This document shows positions 46,051 to 55,082 of a stretch of DNA of 64,000 nucleotides, one piece after another. How positions within the stretch are numbered: the first letter of the stretch is position 1; every line of letters begins with the position of its first letter. Origin of the DNA: JADFQT01 sp965216025 (GTDB taxonomy: Bacteria > Chloroflexota > Dehalococcoidia > Lucifugimonadales > UBA3495); the NCBI GenBank assembly GCA_965216025.1, contig CBDCEX010000013.1:248001-312000 (forward strand), written 5' to 3'. The notes under the pieces are model-generated. The model was not told the origin of the DNA. It worked only from the letters and a program-made list of their open reading frames with translations, and did not search any database. Position numbers and translations under genes: made by a program.

Positions 46051-47109
46051 ATGCTCAAGTCCAAAGGATTGGCCAAATTGATGATGCTTGTGGGCGGGTT
46101 GCTGGTCTTGGGCCTGCTAGTGGCCTGTGGCGGAGAAGGAAAGCAAGTCATCAAGTTCCATGACGGCCAGTGGGAAACTCTGTGGGAACACAACGCCATC
46201 GCCATGTACATCACGGAACATGGCTACGGCTACCCGGTGGAGCAGGTCACCGGCACCACCGGCACCATGAAGGTAGCCCTTCCCCAAGGAGACCTGGACG
46301 TGAACCTGGAGCTGTGGCAGAACAATGTGGCCGACTGGTATCAGGAGAGCGTCTCGGCCGGGACGCTGGTGGACCTGGCCGGCCAGTTTGGCAACGTGGG
46401 GAACGGCGCCACCGGGCAGATCCTGGAGACGTCGATACAAGGGATCTACGTGCCCACCTACATGGTGGAACAGAACCCCGGCTTGAAGTCCGTGGCGGAC
46501 CTGCCCAAATTCAAAGAGCTGATCAAAGACCCCGAGGACCCCAGCAAGGGCGTGGTGGTCAACTGCATCATCGGCTGGGGCTGTCAGAAAATAATCCGCG
46601 CCAAGTGGCACGCCTACGGGCTCGGCGATGACCTCAACCTGCTGGAGCCCGGAGCGGCTGCCGCCATCGACGCCAACATCGTAGGGGCCTACCAGGCCGG
46701 AGAGGCCGTGGCTTCTTATTATTGGGAGCCCACCAAGCTCACCGCGGACCTGGACCTAACTCTGCTGGAGGAGCCTGCATGGACCCAGGAATGCCAGGAC
46801 GCCCTCGACGCGGCCACTAAAGCCGAACCCTATGAATCAACCATGGGTTGCGCTTTCAAGGCCACCGACGTACACTCCGGCGTCTACTCCGGCCTGGTAG
46901 AACGGGCGCCCGAGGTAACCGAGTTCCTGGGCAAGATGTTTATCGGGGCCCTGGCTTTGGGCGACTTGGCCGCCTGGAAGAACGATAACGACAAAGAGTG
47001 GCCCGAGGCCGCGGTTTACTGGCTGAAGAACAACGAAGCCGTCTGGATCATATGGGTCACCGAGGAGGCCGCCGCTAATGTTCGCCAAGCCCTGGCCGCC
47101 GAGGGCTAG
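46051..47109 (+). CDS. proX: Glycine betaine/proline-type substrate-binding lipoprotein
   Basis: The binding component of the transporter. The N-terminus has a lipoprotein signal with lipobox LLVAC (Cys26), so the mature protein is membrane-anchored outside the cell membrane. The OpuAC-type core includes HDGQWETLWEHNAIAMYITE, TGTMKVALPQGDLDVNLELWQ and YYWEPTKL; its tryptophans and tyrosines could form the aromatic cage for quaternary amines. It has 352 residues. A GGAGGTG site precedes ATG 46051. Confidence 0.92.
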   Translation: MLKSKGLAKLMMLVGGLLVLGLLVACGGEGKQVIKFHDGQWETLWEHNAIAMYITEHGYGYPVEQVTGTTGTMKVALPQGDLDVNLELWQNNVADWYQESVSAGTLVDLAGQFGNVGNGATGQILETSIQGIYVPTYMVEQNPGLKSVADLPKFKELIKDPEDPSKGVVVNCIIGWGCQKIIRAKWHAYGLGDDLNLLEPGAAAAIDANIVGAYQAGEAVASYYWEPTKLTADLDLTLLEEPAWTQECQDALDAATKAEPYESTMGCAFKATDVHSGVYSGLVERAPEVTEFLGKMFIGALALGDLAAWKNDNDKEWPEAAVYWLKNNEAVWIIWVTEEAAANVRQALAAEG

Positions 47110-47248
47110 AGCCCTGGGAATCCGCCAGAAACAATTGCCCGTTAGAAGCAATTGACGGAACAGGAAGCCTTCGCTACACTCTCCCCTGTCCCAACAGCCA
47201 ACAATATGACAGCGGGGGCTCACCTTTGTCCCCCAACAGGAGGAGACT

Positions 47249-47803
47249 TTGGCACGACTACCGGCAGCCACTAAAGACAGCGTACCCTCAAATCAGAAAG
47301 ACGCGTTTGAAGAGATCACCAAGAACGGCGGGGTCCCGCCCTACGGTCCAGGCTCCGTAATGATCCACGTGCCGGAAGCCAACCGCCGGGCCACGGCGCT
47401 GAATCAGTATCTACGCAATGACTCCAGTTTGCCCCTGAAGATCCTGGAATTGGCCATGCTGATCACCGCCCGGGAAATGGACTGCCAGCATATATGGAAC
47501 GCCCATGCTGCCTCGGGTCGCAGCGCCGGTCTGTCGGACGACGTAGTGGACGGGCTGCGGGAGGAGGAGGAGTTGAACGGGCTGCCAGACGACGAGCAGG
47601 CGGTGGTCAATTATGGCCGCGAGTTGTTCCGTAGCCATCACGCCAGCCGGGGAGCCTTCCAGGCGGTCCTGGAGCAGTTCGAGCGTCAAGGGGCGGTGGA
47701 GCTAACCCTGGTTTTCGGCAACTACACCATGCTGGCCCTGGCGATCAACGCCTTCGATTCCGACCTGCCGCCCAACCGAACGGAGCCGCTGCTCCCCATC
47801 TAA
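47249..47803 (+). CDS. Carboxymuconolactone decarboxylase/AhpD-like family protein
   Basis: A 184-residue all-helical protein of the CMD/AhpD-like fold. The core motif ILELAMLITAREMDCQHIWNAH has Cys followed by His two residues on, instead of the CxxC of AhpD peroxidase reductases. That matches the decarboxylase-like branch (ELAMLITARxxDCxxxWxxH). Function may be in aromatic degradation or as a stand-alone enzyme; no pathway genes are nearby. TTG at 47249 after AGGAGGAG. It follows proX after 139 bases. Confidence 0.82.
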   Translation: MARLPAATKDSVPSNQKDAFEEITKNGGVPPYGPGSVMIHVPEANRRATALNQYLRNDSSLPLKILELAMLITAREMDCQHIWNAHAASGRSAGLSDDVVDGLREEEELNGLPDDEQAVVNYGRELFRSHHASRGAFQAVLEQFERQGAVELTLVFGNYTMLALAINAFDSDLPPNRTEPLLPI

Positions 47804-47810
47804 GCGTGCC

Positions 47811-47830
47811 GGGTCGGGGTTTCCCGACCC
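47811..47830. terminator. Hairpin between convergent genes
   Basis: A perfect eight-base stem GGGTCGGG/CCCGACCC with a four-base loop, eight bases after the stop of the CMD-like gene and facing the NHL gene end. No T-tract follows on either strand, so it may be a weak or bidirectional stop. Confidence 0.4.
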
Positions 47831-47883
47831 TCCCGGACAATCCTGCGCCGAGAATCCTTCGCCGCCCAGGGTTGACCAGGCGC

Positions 47884-48915
47884 TCAGACTAACCTGCGGT
47901 AGATCTGCAAGCGGTGGCGGCAGCTATCGACGATGTAAATTCGTCCGGCGGAATCGAGCTTCACTGATGTCGGACCCCATAGCAGCTTTTCTATGTTGGC
48001 CGACTCCTCCCGGCGTCCTTCGCGCCCGGACATCAGCCTTTGCGGCAACTCCGGTTCCAGGTTGGCAGCCAGCCTAGCCGCATACTCCGCCGGGTTGGCC
48101 GCGAAATAGTCGTCGGCCCAGCGGGAAGGAATAGAGTCGCCCCGAAGCTGGGCCAGCACCTGGCCTTCCGGGCTCAGAACCTGGACTCGCTCATTGCCCC
48201 AGTCCGCCACGTAAAGGTTCTGCTCCGGGTCCACCGCCAAGGCCGCCGGGCGGTTAAACTCCCCTGCTCCGTCGCCGGAACCGCCCCATTGCCCTAGGAA
48301 TTTCCCGTCCGGGTCAAACTCTTGGATGCGGTCGTTGCGCCAGTCTGCCACGTAGACGTTTCCCTGGCCGTCCAGGCAGAGACCCCAGGGCATATTGAAC
48401 TGACCGGCTCCCTGGCCGGGTTCACCCCAGCTGGCCAGGAAACGCCCATCCTTGGTAAATTTTTGGATCCGGTGGTTCAGGCTATCGGAAACCAGGAGGT
48501 TTTCCTCAGAATCAAAGGCGATGGAAGAAACCCGGTTGAGCTGCCCCTCCTCAGAACCACCGGTGCCCCACTTGCCCAAGAACTGGCCCTGACGGTCGAA
48601 GATTGAAATACGGTGCAGGGCTTCATCGGCGACGTAGAGCTGGTCTTCACTATCAAAAGCCAGAGAGCTGGGCCACCAGAACTCGCCGTCTCCCTGGCCT
48701 CCGGTACCGAACTCTCCTAGGTATTCCTGATCCACGGTACAGATGGTTACCCGCTTGTAGGGTAAGCGAATCCCCACCTCCGGCCCGGCCCGATTGACAA
48801 CGTAAAGGACTCCGGCCGAATCCCAGGCCACATCCACCGGGTTGTTGAAGCCCCGGCCCTGGTTGGCCAGGAAACCTACGGTGTGGCTGTAAGCAAAATC
48901 TACTTGAACTGTCAT
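47884..48915 (-). CDS. NHL-repeat beta-propeller protein
   Basis: A 343-residue protein made of repeated blades such as NLYVADWGNERVQVLSPEG, NVYVADWRNDRIQEFDPDGK and NLLVSDSLNHRIQKFTKDGR, about six NHL repeats. There is no signal peptide or catalytic motif. NHL propellers bind proteins or RNA or act as scaffolds; the role here is unknown. It starts five bases after the stop of the DUF1800 gene, so the two form an operon. Confidence 0.85.
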   Translation of the reverse strand: MTVQVDFAYSHTVGFLANQGRGFNNPVDVAWDSAGVLYVVNRAGPEVGIRLPYKRVTICTVDQEYLGEFGTGGQGDGEFWWPSSLAFDSEDQLYVADEALHRISIFDRQGQFLGKWGTGGSEEGQLNRVSSIAFDSEENLLVSDSLNHRIQKFTKDGRFLASWGEPGQGAGQFNMPWGLCLDGQGNVYVADWRNDRIQEFDPDGKFLGQWGGSGDGAGEFNRPAALAVDPEQNLYVADWGNERVQVLSPEGQVLAQLRGDSIPSRWADDYFAANPAEYAARLAANLEPELPQRLMSGREGRREESANIEKLLWGPTSVKLDSAGRIYIVDSCRHRLQIYRRLV

Positions 48916-48920
48916 CAGTG

Positions 48921-50339
48921 TCAGGCCAGTTGGTACTCCCGGGTGGCGACTATCAGCTGCAGCATTTCTCCGACTCTCTGTTCCGAGCAGGCTACCTGGT
49001 CCTGACGGTCGAAGTGCAGCGCTCCCCGCTTCTGCGCGTAATCCAGCAAGCCCTGGCGAGTGATTTTCGAAACTTCAAACTGGCCTATCGATTCCAAACA
49101 CAGGTCAACCAGCTTTTCAACGGAGCAGACCTCACCCTGGGAACGGATCCGGTCGATGACCCCTCGAACCCCCGGCTGGCCAACATCGCCTATCTCCATT
49201 GCCGCCGAGTTGATCCGCTCCACCAGGTTTCCGGTATCGATCCACTCGGCTCCGGTGTGCCAGCCTTCGACCGTGGGCGGATTCAAGATCTCCTGTCCCA
49301 TGAAGTTAACGTCCATCGCCAGGTTGACCGTTGACCAGTCAGGAAATTGATGGCTGCCGGCCAGCCGGGCCGTGCCTGCCACCAGCTCGGCGGGGCTTTT
49401 GACGCGAGCCAAGCGGGCCTGCTGCCCCTGGAAGAAGTCGGAGAGGAACAGGGTACTCATAACTTGCCGGATGTCTCCCCCGCTCCGCTGAAACTCATCG
49501 GCCAACACTTGAATCGCGGTCTCGTCCGGGGCGTCGGCAACGAAGAAGGCGTACAGTTTGCTGGCGATGAACCATGCCGTCGCCGGCTGCTGAATGATTA
49601 TGTCAATTATGTCTTCCCCGTTGAAACGACCGGTATTCCCCAAAAAAGTTTTGTCGGTATCGTCGTGGTCTTCCGGTAGGTACAAAAACTGCCAGTCCAG
49701 CCGGCCGTGAGGCCAAATGGAGTCCCGGGAAGCGCGCTGGCTCATGTAATCGGCGTTGGCGATGGTCCAGCCGGTGAAGGCCCGGGCACAGGCCTTGACA
49801 TCGTCCTCGGTGTAGGCACCGATTCCCATGGAGAACAGCTCTAACAACTCCCGACCGTAATTTTCGTTGGGCGCGCCGTTATGGTTGTCCTTATTATCCA
49901 GCCAGAAGATCATAGCCGGGTCCCGCGACAGCTCCAACAGCAGGGTGCGAAAATGGCCCAGCCCGCAGCGCCGGAAGACGTTAGTTTGGTTGACCACCGC
50001 CTTGGCGTGATTCAGCTTCCCGTAAGCAGTGGCGAAGAGGCCATGCCAGACCAGAGCCATCTTCTCCTCCAGCGGCCGCTTGGTATTGACGATGCGGTAC
50101 ATCCAGTTCGCCTGGGAGCTCTCTATCAGCATCAGGCTGTTCTGGTCCATGTTGTAGCGCCTGATGATGTCCTCTTCCAGCTCGGGCTGCCGCTCCGGAT
50201 GGAGCAGCTCCTCTACCACGGCCGGATAGCCCTGGGACAGGTAATGTTCCAGCTCGTCTCGCGTCGCGCCGAAGCCGGCCCGCCGGAGTAGATGCGCCAT
50301 TAGCGCAGTTGCTTTTTTGGAATCCGTACCTGTTGTCAT
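48921..50339 (-). CDS. DUF1800 family protein
   Basis: A 472-residue member of DUF1800: the N-terminal LMAHLLRRAGFGATRDELE and LYAFFVADAPDETAIQVLA are typical, along with NENYGRELLELFSMGIGAYTEDDV and AFTGWTI. The biochemical role of the family is unknown. Members are often encoded next to a DUF1501 protein; here the partner is an NHL propeller. I chose ATG 50339 after GGGGG; an upstream ATG at 50351 is possible. No signal peptide is seen. Confidence 0.85.
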   Translation of the reverse strand: MTTGTDSKKATALMAHLLRRAGFGATRDELEHYLSQGYPAVVEELLHPERQPELEEDIIRRYNMDQNSLMLIESSQANWMYRIVNTKRPLEEKMALVWHGLFATAYGKLNHAKAVVNQTNVFRRCGLGHFRTLLLELSRDPAMIFWLDNKDNHNGAPNENYGRELLELFSMGIGAYTEDDVKACARAFTGWTIANADYMSQRASRDSIWPHGRLDWQFLYLPEDHDDTDKTFLGNTGRFNGEDIIDIIIQQPATAWFIASKLYAFFVADAPDETAIQVLADEFQRSGGDIRQVMSTLFLSDFFQGQQARLARVKSPAELVAGTARLAGSHQFPDWSTVNLAMDVNFMGQEILNPPTVEGWHTGAEWIDTGNLVERINSAAMEIGDVGQPGVRGVIDRIRSQGEVCSVEKLVDLCLESIGQFEVSKITRQGLLDYAQKRGALHFDRQDQVACSEQRVGEMLQLIVATREYQLA

Positions 50340-50374
50340 CTCAACCCCCATAGATATTCAGGGCCTGCTGATTA

Positions 50375-50482
50375 TCCTCACTGTCCTTGCGAGGGCCGCA
50401 GGCCCGAAGCAATCCCTCAGGGGAAAGGAGAGATTGCTTCGCGGAGTTTATCCTGAGCGCAGCCGAAGGGCTCGCCATGACA
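50375..50482. repeat. Dispersed hairpin repeat
   Basis: ctgtccttgcgagggccgca, then inverted cgaagcaatc / gattgcttcg, then tatcctgagcgcagccgaag. It shares segments with 6240-6320. It lies between the DUF1800 gene start and IS66 copy 6. Confidence 0.6.
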
Positions 50483-50578
50483 ATTTAAAAAGCGCGGCAT
50501 AGTTGGCAGTGCTGGGTCGTTTTCAGTGGTACGAGTATACACTCCATCAGCTAATTTGACGTGATAACGACCTCAGAG

Positions 50579-51840
50579 GTAACTGTTCAGACTTGATGAG
50601 GTGAATTGGCTCAAAGCCGTTGGAAAAACGCTGGCATGGCCGGGGGAGTTGTGGCATACCAGGGAGGTGGACACTGAACTAGACCTGAACGCGGCGAGTC
50701 GCGAAACTCTGCTGGAGATAATTGCCGGCCAGCGGGCAGTCATTGCCGATTTGCAAAGGCGGATTGGGGTTCTGGAATCCCGTCCCAACCGGCGCGGGTC
50801 GTCGGGGATGCCGGGTAATCAGCCGCACTCCAGCCGGCAAGCGCCGGAGAAAAAGGAGCCCAGAAAGCCGCGCCGCCATGGCTTCGCCCGCCAGCGCATG
50901 ACTCCTACCCAGCGGGTGGAGCATGCCGTGGCGGTCTGTCCCGACTGCGGGACTCACCTGAACGGCGGATGGGTACAGCGAACTCGGGAAGTCATTGAGC
51001 TACCGGTGGCTCCGGTAGAAGTGACCGAGCACGCCCTGGTAGCCCGCATCTGTCCGGTATGCCAGCGGCGCCGGCTGCCCAAAGAGGCCCTGCAGGGGGT
51101 GGTTCTGGGCCAGCAGCGCCTGGGGGTCAATCTGGTAAGCCTGATGGTGACCCTGCGGGAGGAGGGACGGTTGCCCATAAGAATCATCCAATGGTACCTG
51201 GAGACCGTCCATCAGTTGCACCTGAGTGTTGGTGCCATCGTCCAGGCCGTCCATGGAGTAGCCCGTCAGGCTGAGACGGCGGTGCGAGAGGTGCTCGAGC
51301 AAGTCCGCGCCAGTCCCGTGGTGCAGGGCGACGAAACCGGCTGGCGCCAGGACGGGAGCAACGGCTATGTTTGGACCTTCAGCACTCCCAGCGAACGATA
51401 CTTCCTGCGTCGGGGTCGGGATAAGGGGGTGGTGGATGAGGTGCTGGATTCCTCCTTCAGCGGAGTGTTGGTCAGTGATTTCTACGCCGCCTATAACCAC
51501 TACCCGGGCCTGAAGCAACGGTGCTGGGCTCATCTGCTGCGGGATATCCATGACCTGAAAGGGTTGTACCCAGAAGACGCTGGGCTGGCTCAGTGGGCCG
51601 AGGCGGTTCACCAGGTCTACACGGAGGCCAAGGCCTCGGTCCTTCCCCGAGCCCAGCCAGGCCGCGGAGCCTGCGGCATCTGGTAACCAGTCGCAAGATC
51701 AGCGGCGGCACCCGCTCAGGGCAGGGCACCGACAGCAAGATGACCTTGGCATCCCTCTTTGGCACCTGGCGGGCCAGAGGTCTCAATCCCCTCCTGGAAT
51801 GCCGCCGGTTGCTCACTTCCCCTCAACTCTGAACAGTTTC
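50579..51840 (+). mobile_element. IS66-family element copy 6 with internal deletion (1262 bp)
   Basis: Both terminal repeats and the duplication CCTCAGAG (50571-50578 and 51841-51848) are intact. About 169 bases are missing from the 3' part of the transposase gene at about 51662. It could move only with help from a full copy. Confidence 0.92.
50601..51832 (+). pseudogene. IS66 transposase copy 6, deleted
   Basis: The frame is normal through the zinc finger and the first two catalytic aspartates, without the extra G seen in copies 2, 3 and 5. The deletion near 51662 shifts the frame and ends the protein at 361 residues (51686). The segment leading to SDNNAAE, including the catalytic glutamate, is lost, while the last 50 codons survive out of frame. 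Confidence 0.88.
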
Positions 51841-51887
51841 CCTCAGAGGCCTGTGAGAATGTTCAAGAGTGTAGTAATCGGCCCTTC

Positions 51888-51945
51888 GACAAGCTCAGGG
51901 CGAACGGAGTCCCCAAACGTTCGTGGTGAGCTTGTCGAACCATGA
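51888..51945. repeat. Dispersed hairpin repeat
   Basis: cccttcgacaagctcagggc ... gttcgtggtgagcttgtcga: same family as 27632 and 58705, placed between IS66 copy 6 and the phosphofructokinase-like gene. Confidence 0.7.
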
Positions 51946-51968
51946 ACGATGTTTTTTCACACCCCTCC

Positions 51969-53159
51969 TCAGATAAGGCTGGCAAACCGGGGCAAGGGAG
52001 CGCCAATCAAGGGCTTTACGTAGTCGAGAAAGGAGTCCGTCACCCAGTAGTTCTCCGCATCCAGATATTCCTTTGGCATGGATTTTACCCCTTCGGCCAC
52101 CTGAACCAGAGGGGCCACACCGACCGTCGAGGAGTATTTCGGACCGGAGCCCCGCACCAGAGTCACCATCTCATCCTGATGCCCGGACAGGGCGAAGCTA
52201 ACCGCGGCCCGACCGGTCAGCTCGGCCTCCTGCGCGTCAACGCGGGAAACGGCGGAAGCGAAGGACCGTTGGATAGTCCCGGGCTTCTCGTACCGGACTC
52301 GCACACCCAGGCTGCGCCCGACCAATCCCGCCAAATATCGGGCGGGACCATCGTAGTAGGGATGACCAAAATCGTCCACGAACCACGGTTCCTCCTGCCC
52401 TCCCAGCACCCCGGCGCGGCCCCGGGCATTCTCCGCTACAACCGCCACCGCGAAGCCGTGGCGCCGATATGCTTCCTCGACGGCAGCCACGAACCTGTTC
52501 TCATCCACCGGAACCTCGGGCAGGCAGATTAAATGCGGCGCGTCGGCCTCCTCCCGCCGGGCCAGTGCTGCCGAGGCGGCCAGCCAGCCGGCATCCCGCC
52601 CCATCACCTCGATAATGGTAATGGGCGAGGCCATGCCCATGGCCCGGGCATCCTGGCCCGCCCCGATAGTAGCCAGGGCGACGAACCGGGCGGCGCTGCC
52701 GTATCCTGGGGAGTGGTCGGTCAGCACCAGGTCGTTATCGATGGTCTTAGGAATATTCATCACCACCAGGGGGTATCCGGCTTGCCTGGCCGCCTGACTC
52801 AAGCTGTGCGCGGTGCCTGCTGAGTCGTTGCCCCCTATGGTAAACAAGAAGCCGATACGGCTATCGGAGAGGATCTGGAGGAGGTCTGGCACCTCTTCGG
52901 GTCGCAGCTTGCGGCGGGTGGAGCCCAGGGCCGCGCCGGGGGTTTGGGCGATTCTGGTCCAGGTGGAGGCGGAAATCGCCCCCAAGTCCCGAAAGTCGCC
53001 CCCTGAAATCCCTTCCAGGCCATGAACTGAGCCCAATATCTGGCCAAAGGCTCGCGTCTCCTGAGCCTCGGCCACCACCCCCAACAGGCTGCGGTTTAAC
53101 ACCGGAGTGCAGCCACCGGATTGCATCACCAGGGCGTTGGTATTTCTGCTAGAGATCAT
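51969..53159 (-). CDS. 6-phosphofructokinase-like protein (PPi-type features)
   Basis: A 396-residue PFK-family kinase for fructose 6-phosphate. The phosphoryl-donor loop reads FTIGGNDSAGTAHSL: an aspartate at the position where ATP-dependent enzymes have glycine (GGDGS) suggests diphosphate as donor. The catalytic IPKTIDNDL and the sugar-binding VMGRDAGWLAA are conserved. Asn in GGND, rather than Asp in GGDD, is a variant whose effect is unknown. ATG at 53159. A B12-binding/radical-SAM-like gene lies 90 bases upstream on the same strand. Confidence 0.85.
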   Translation of the reverse strand: MISSRNTNALVMQSGGCTPVLNRSLLGVVAEAQETRAFGQILGSVHGLEGISGGDFRDLGAISASTWTRIAQTPGAALGSTRRKLRPEEVPDLLQILSDSRIGFLFTIGGNDSAGTAHSLSQAARQAGYPLVVMNIPKTIDNDLVLTDHSPGYGSAARFVALATIGAGQDARAMGMASPITIIEVMGRDAGWLAASAALARREEADAPHLICLPEVPVDENRFVAAVEEAYRRHGFAVAVVAENARGRAGVLGGQEEPWFVDDFGHPYYDGPARYLAGLVGRSLGVRVRYEKPGTIQRSFASAVSRVDAQEAELTGRAAVSFALSGHQDEMVTLVRGSGPKYSSTVGVAPLVQVAEGVKSMPKEYLDAENYWVTDSFLDYVKPLIGAPLPRFASLI

Positions 53160-53249
53160 GGCTTGTCGGAGATCACGACCTGAGGGAACTCACAGAATGT
53201 TCCACCGGACGCTGGGGGGAATGGGCACAAGAAACTGACTGGCAGGCGG

Positions 53250-54548
53250 CTACAGCAGGTTCCACCTGGGGTTTTCCGCCGCGGCTTCCTTCAGGTAATC
53301 CACAATCCAATCCCGCACCTCCTCCGCCAGATAGAAGGTTGGCTTGATCAGCTCCGACTCGTCGCTGATCAGGCCTTCGTCCAGGGCCAGGGCGGCCTCC
53401 CTGGTGCCCGGCAGCAGGCTGATTCCCACCCGAAGGTTGGCCATAGCCGGCTTTAAGCCGCGGAGAAACTCCAGTTTTTGGTCCACGGTCTCTCGGGTTT
53501 CCCCCGGCCCGCCAAACCGCTGGGAAATGGTGTAGTGCAGCCCTCCTTCTTCGCAGAGCCGGGTAGTCTCCAACAGGGGCTCCAAATTCTCCCCAATAGC
53601 AGCCCCATCGTGGCTGTCTCCGCCCATGCCGCCCATCAATACCAGGGCGCATCCGGCCTGCTTCATCAGCCCCACCAGCTCGGCGTCGCAGTTGTAGGGA
53701 GCCAGGCAGGTATTCCAGCGCAATTTCAAATCGGCATCCATCAGGGCATGACAGAGAGACTTGGCATGGTGAGTCGGGACGTTGAAGCAATTGTCGATGA
53801 AGAAAATCTTACGAAGGGCGAACCGCTCTTCCAGGTCCTTGACCTCGGCCACCACCTCGTCGATGGGGCGAATCACCCGCCAGGCGCCTTCCTCGGTTTG
53901 AGTCGCGGCCTCCGAAGTCGGGTAATAAAAGCCGCCCAGCTTGGTCAAGACGCCAATGCCGAATCCAGCCTGCCGGTATTTCTGCATGTCCAGCTCTTCC
54001 AGACGCGGGGGCCTGGCGAACTCGGAGAAGCAGCGCATTCCGTTGTAGATGATCTGCCCATTCTGGCGATAAACCAGTCCCGGCAGGTCAAAATAGGAAG
54101 GCTCGCCGATCTCGATTCGATTGGCCAGCTCCGCAAAGGCCTCGCCGGCATCCCCCGCTATTCCCAGATCGGGCTCCAGGAAAGCGTAGCATTCCTTGGG
54201 CAGGATGCTGAAGGCCGGACCTCCGCAGACCACCGGAGCCTGGGTTGTAGCGTGAACCCGCTGGATAACTTCTTTGGTGATGGGCAACGCCCACTGCGGG
54301 TCCAGGTAGCTGTGGTTGCTGAGATTCCGCAGCGATATTCCCACCAGCTCCGGTGAGAACTCCCGCACGGCATCCTCCACTTCGGAGAGGTAATCATCTC
54401 CGGCAAACATCAGGTCCAGGACTTTCAACGTGTGCCGATCTGGGTCCAAATGGCCGGCGACGTAGGCTAGCCCAATGGGCAGCGGCTGGGCGTTCATGCG
54501 ACTTTGCAGGCGGTTGTGGCGATTCGTGGCGATGAGCAGAATCCGCAT
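53250..54548 (-). CDS. B12-binding/radical-SAM-like protein lacking the cluster cysteines
   Basis: Residues 1-140 look like the B12-binding Rossmann domain of cobalamin-dependent radical-SAM proteins (LPIGLAYVAGHLDPDRH, FSPELVGISLRN, APVVCGGPAFSILP, GIAGDAGEAFAEL). The following domain has the layout of a radical-SAM barrel: EVVAEVKDLEERFALRKIFF, FIDNCFNV and LRWNTCLAPYNCDAELV. Where CxxxCxxC should stand, the sequence is LTKLGGFYYPTSEAATQTEE, with no cysteine. The usual DxHxxG B12 ligand is also absent. It has 432 residues and is complete. It probably does not bind a 4Fe-4S cluster by the standard motif and may be a non-catalytic or different-cofactor relative. Confidence 0.78.
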   Translation of the reverse strand: MRILLIATNRHNRLQSRMNAQPLPIGLAYVAGHLDPDRHTLKVLDLMFAGDDYLSEVEDAVREFSPELVGISLRNLSNHSYLDPQWALPITKEVIQRVHATTQAPVVCGGPAFSILPKECYAFLEPDLGIAGDAGEAFAELANRIEIGEPSYFDLPGLVYRQNGQIIYNGMRCFSEFARPPRLEELDMQKYRQAGFGIGVLTKLGGFYYPTSEAATQTEEGAWRVIRPIDEVVAEVKDLEERFALRKIFFIDNCFNVPTHHAKSLCHALMDADLKLRWNTCLAPYNCDAELVGLMKQAGCALVLMGGMGGDSHDGAAIGENLEPLLETTRLCEEGGLHYTISQRFGGPGETRETVDQKLEFLRGLKPAMANLRVGISLLPGTREAALALDEGLISDESELIKPTFYLAEEVRDWIVDYLKEAAAENPRWNLL

Positions 54549-54872
54549 TGTGCCCTCCGAACATGCCCCTTGTTTAGTCCTCGGGGACCTAGTGGGCCCG
54601 ATTGTACACCCTGGGCTATACCCTGGCCATCCTGAATCCAGGGATTTACCCTCCGGCCATTGATACGGGCCTGGATACCCAGAAGACGGGGGTTAGCTCC
54701 ACGGGATAGCGCCAACTTATGCTCGCCAACTGATACAATCCGGGGTGCACCCTTTCGGCGGGCCCGGCATCTGATTTGTTGGGGAGGAGCATTATTGAGA
54801 CAGCGGCACGCCGGGCAGCTCCCAACCCGAATCGGCAGTATCAACGTATTTAGTAAGGCACCCCATATTTAG
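54549..54872. other. Gap upstream of the radical-SAM-like gene
   Basis: No gene, RNA or terminator recognised. It precedes the hairpin element at 54873-55049. Confidence 0.4.
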
Positions 54873-55049
54873 GAGCCTGTGTTAAAAGCATCGATGGGCC
54901 CGGTGGCGGTGTATTCGTCGCTCCGGCTTTCGCCGGAGCGACGAATACACCGCCACCTGTTTGATGGGTAGATGACGCTGGATTCCGGCCTGCGCCGGAA
55001 TGACGTGCCGGGAATTATGCTTTGCCCGGATATCTTTGAACACAGGCTC
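54873..55049. mobile_element. Small palindromic element, MITE-like
   Basis: Outer ends GAGCCTGTGTT (54873) and AACACAGGCTC (to 55049) are inverted. Within is a perfect 26-base inverted repeat with a four-base loop (54902-54927 and 54932-54957, spacer tttc), able to form a long hairpin or cruciform. A second hairpin, ggattccggcctgcgccgga, follows near 54980. TA lies near both outer edges. No coding capacity. Confidence 0.7.
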
Positions 55050-55082
55050 TAAGACAAATGCCCAGGTCTTGAGGTTCAATAG

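Noticed and set aside
47103..47248. Terminator after proX
   Set aside because: A caattg inverted pair is present, but there is no stable stem followed by a T-tract.
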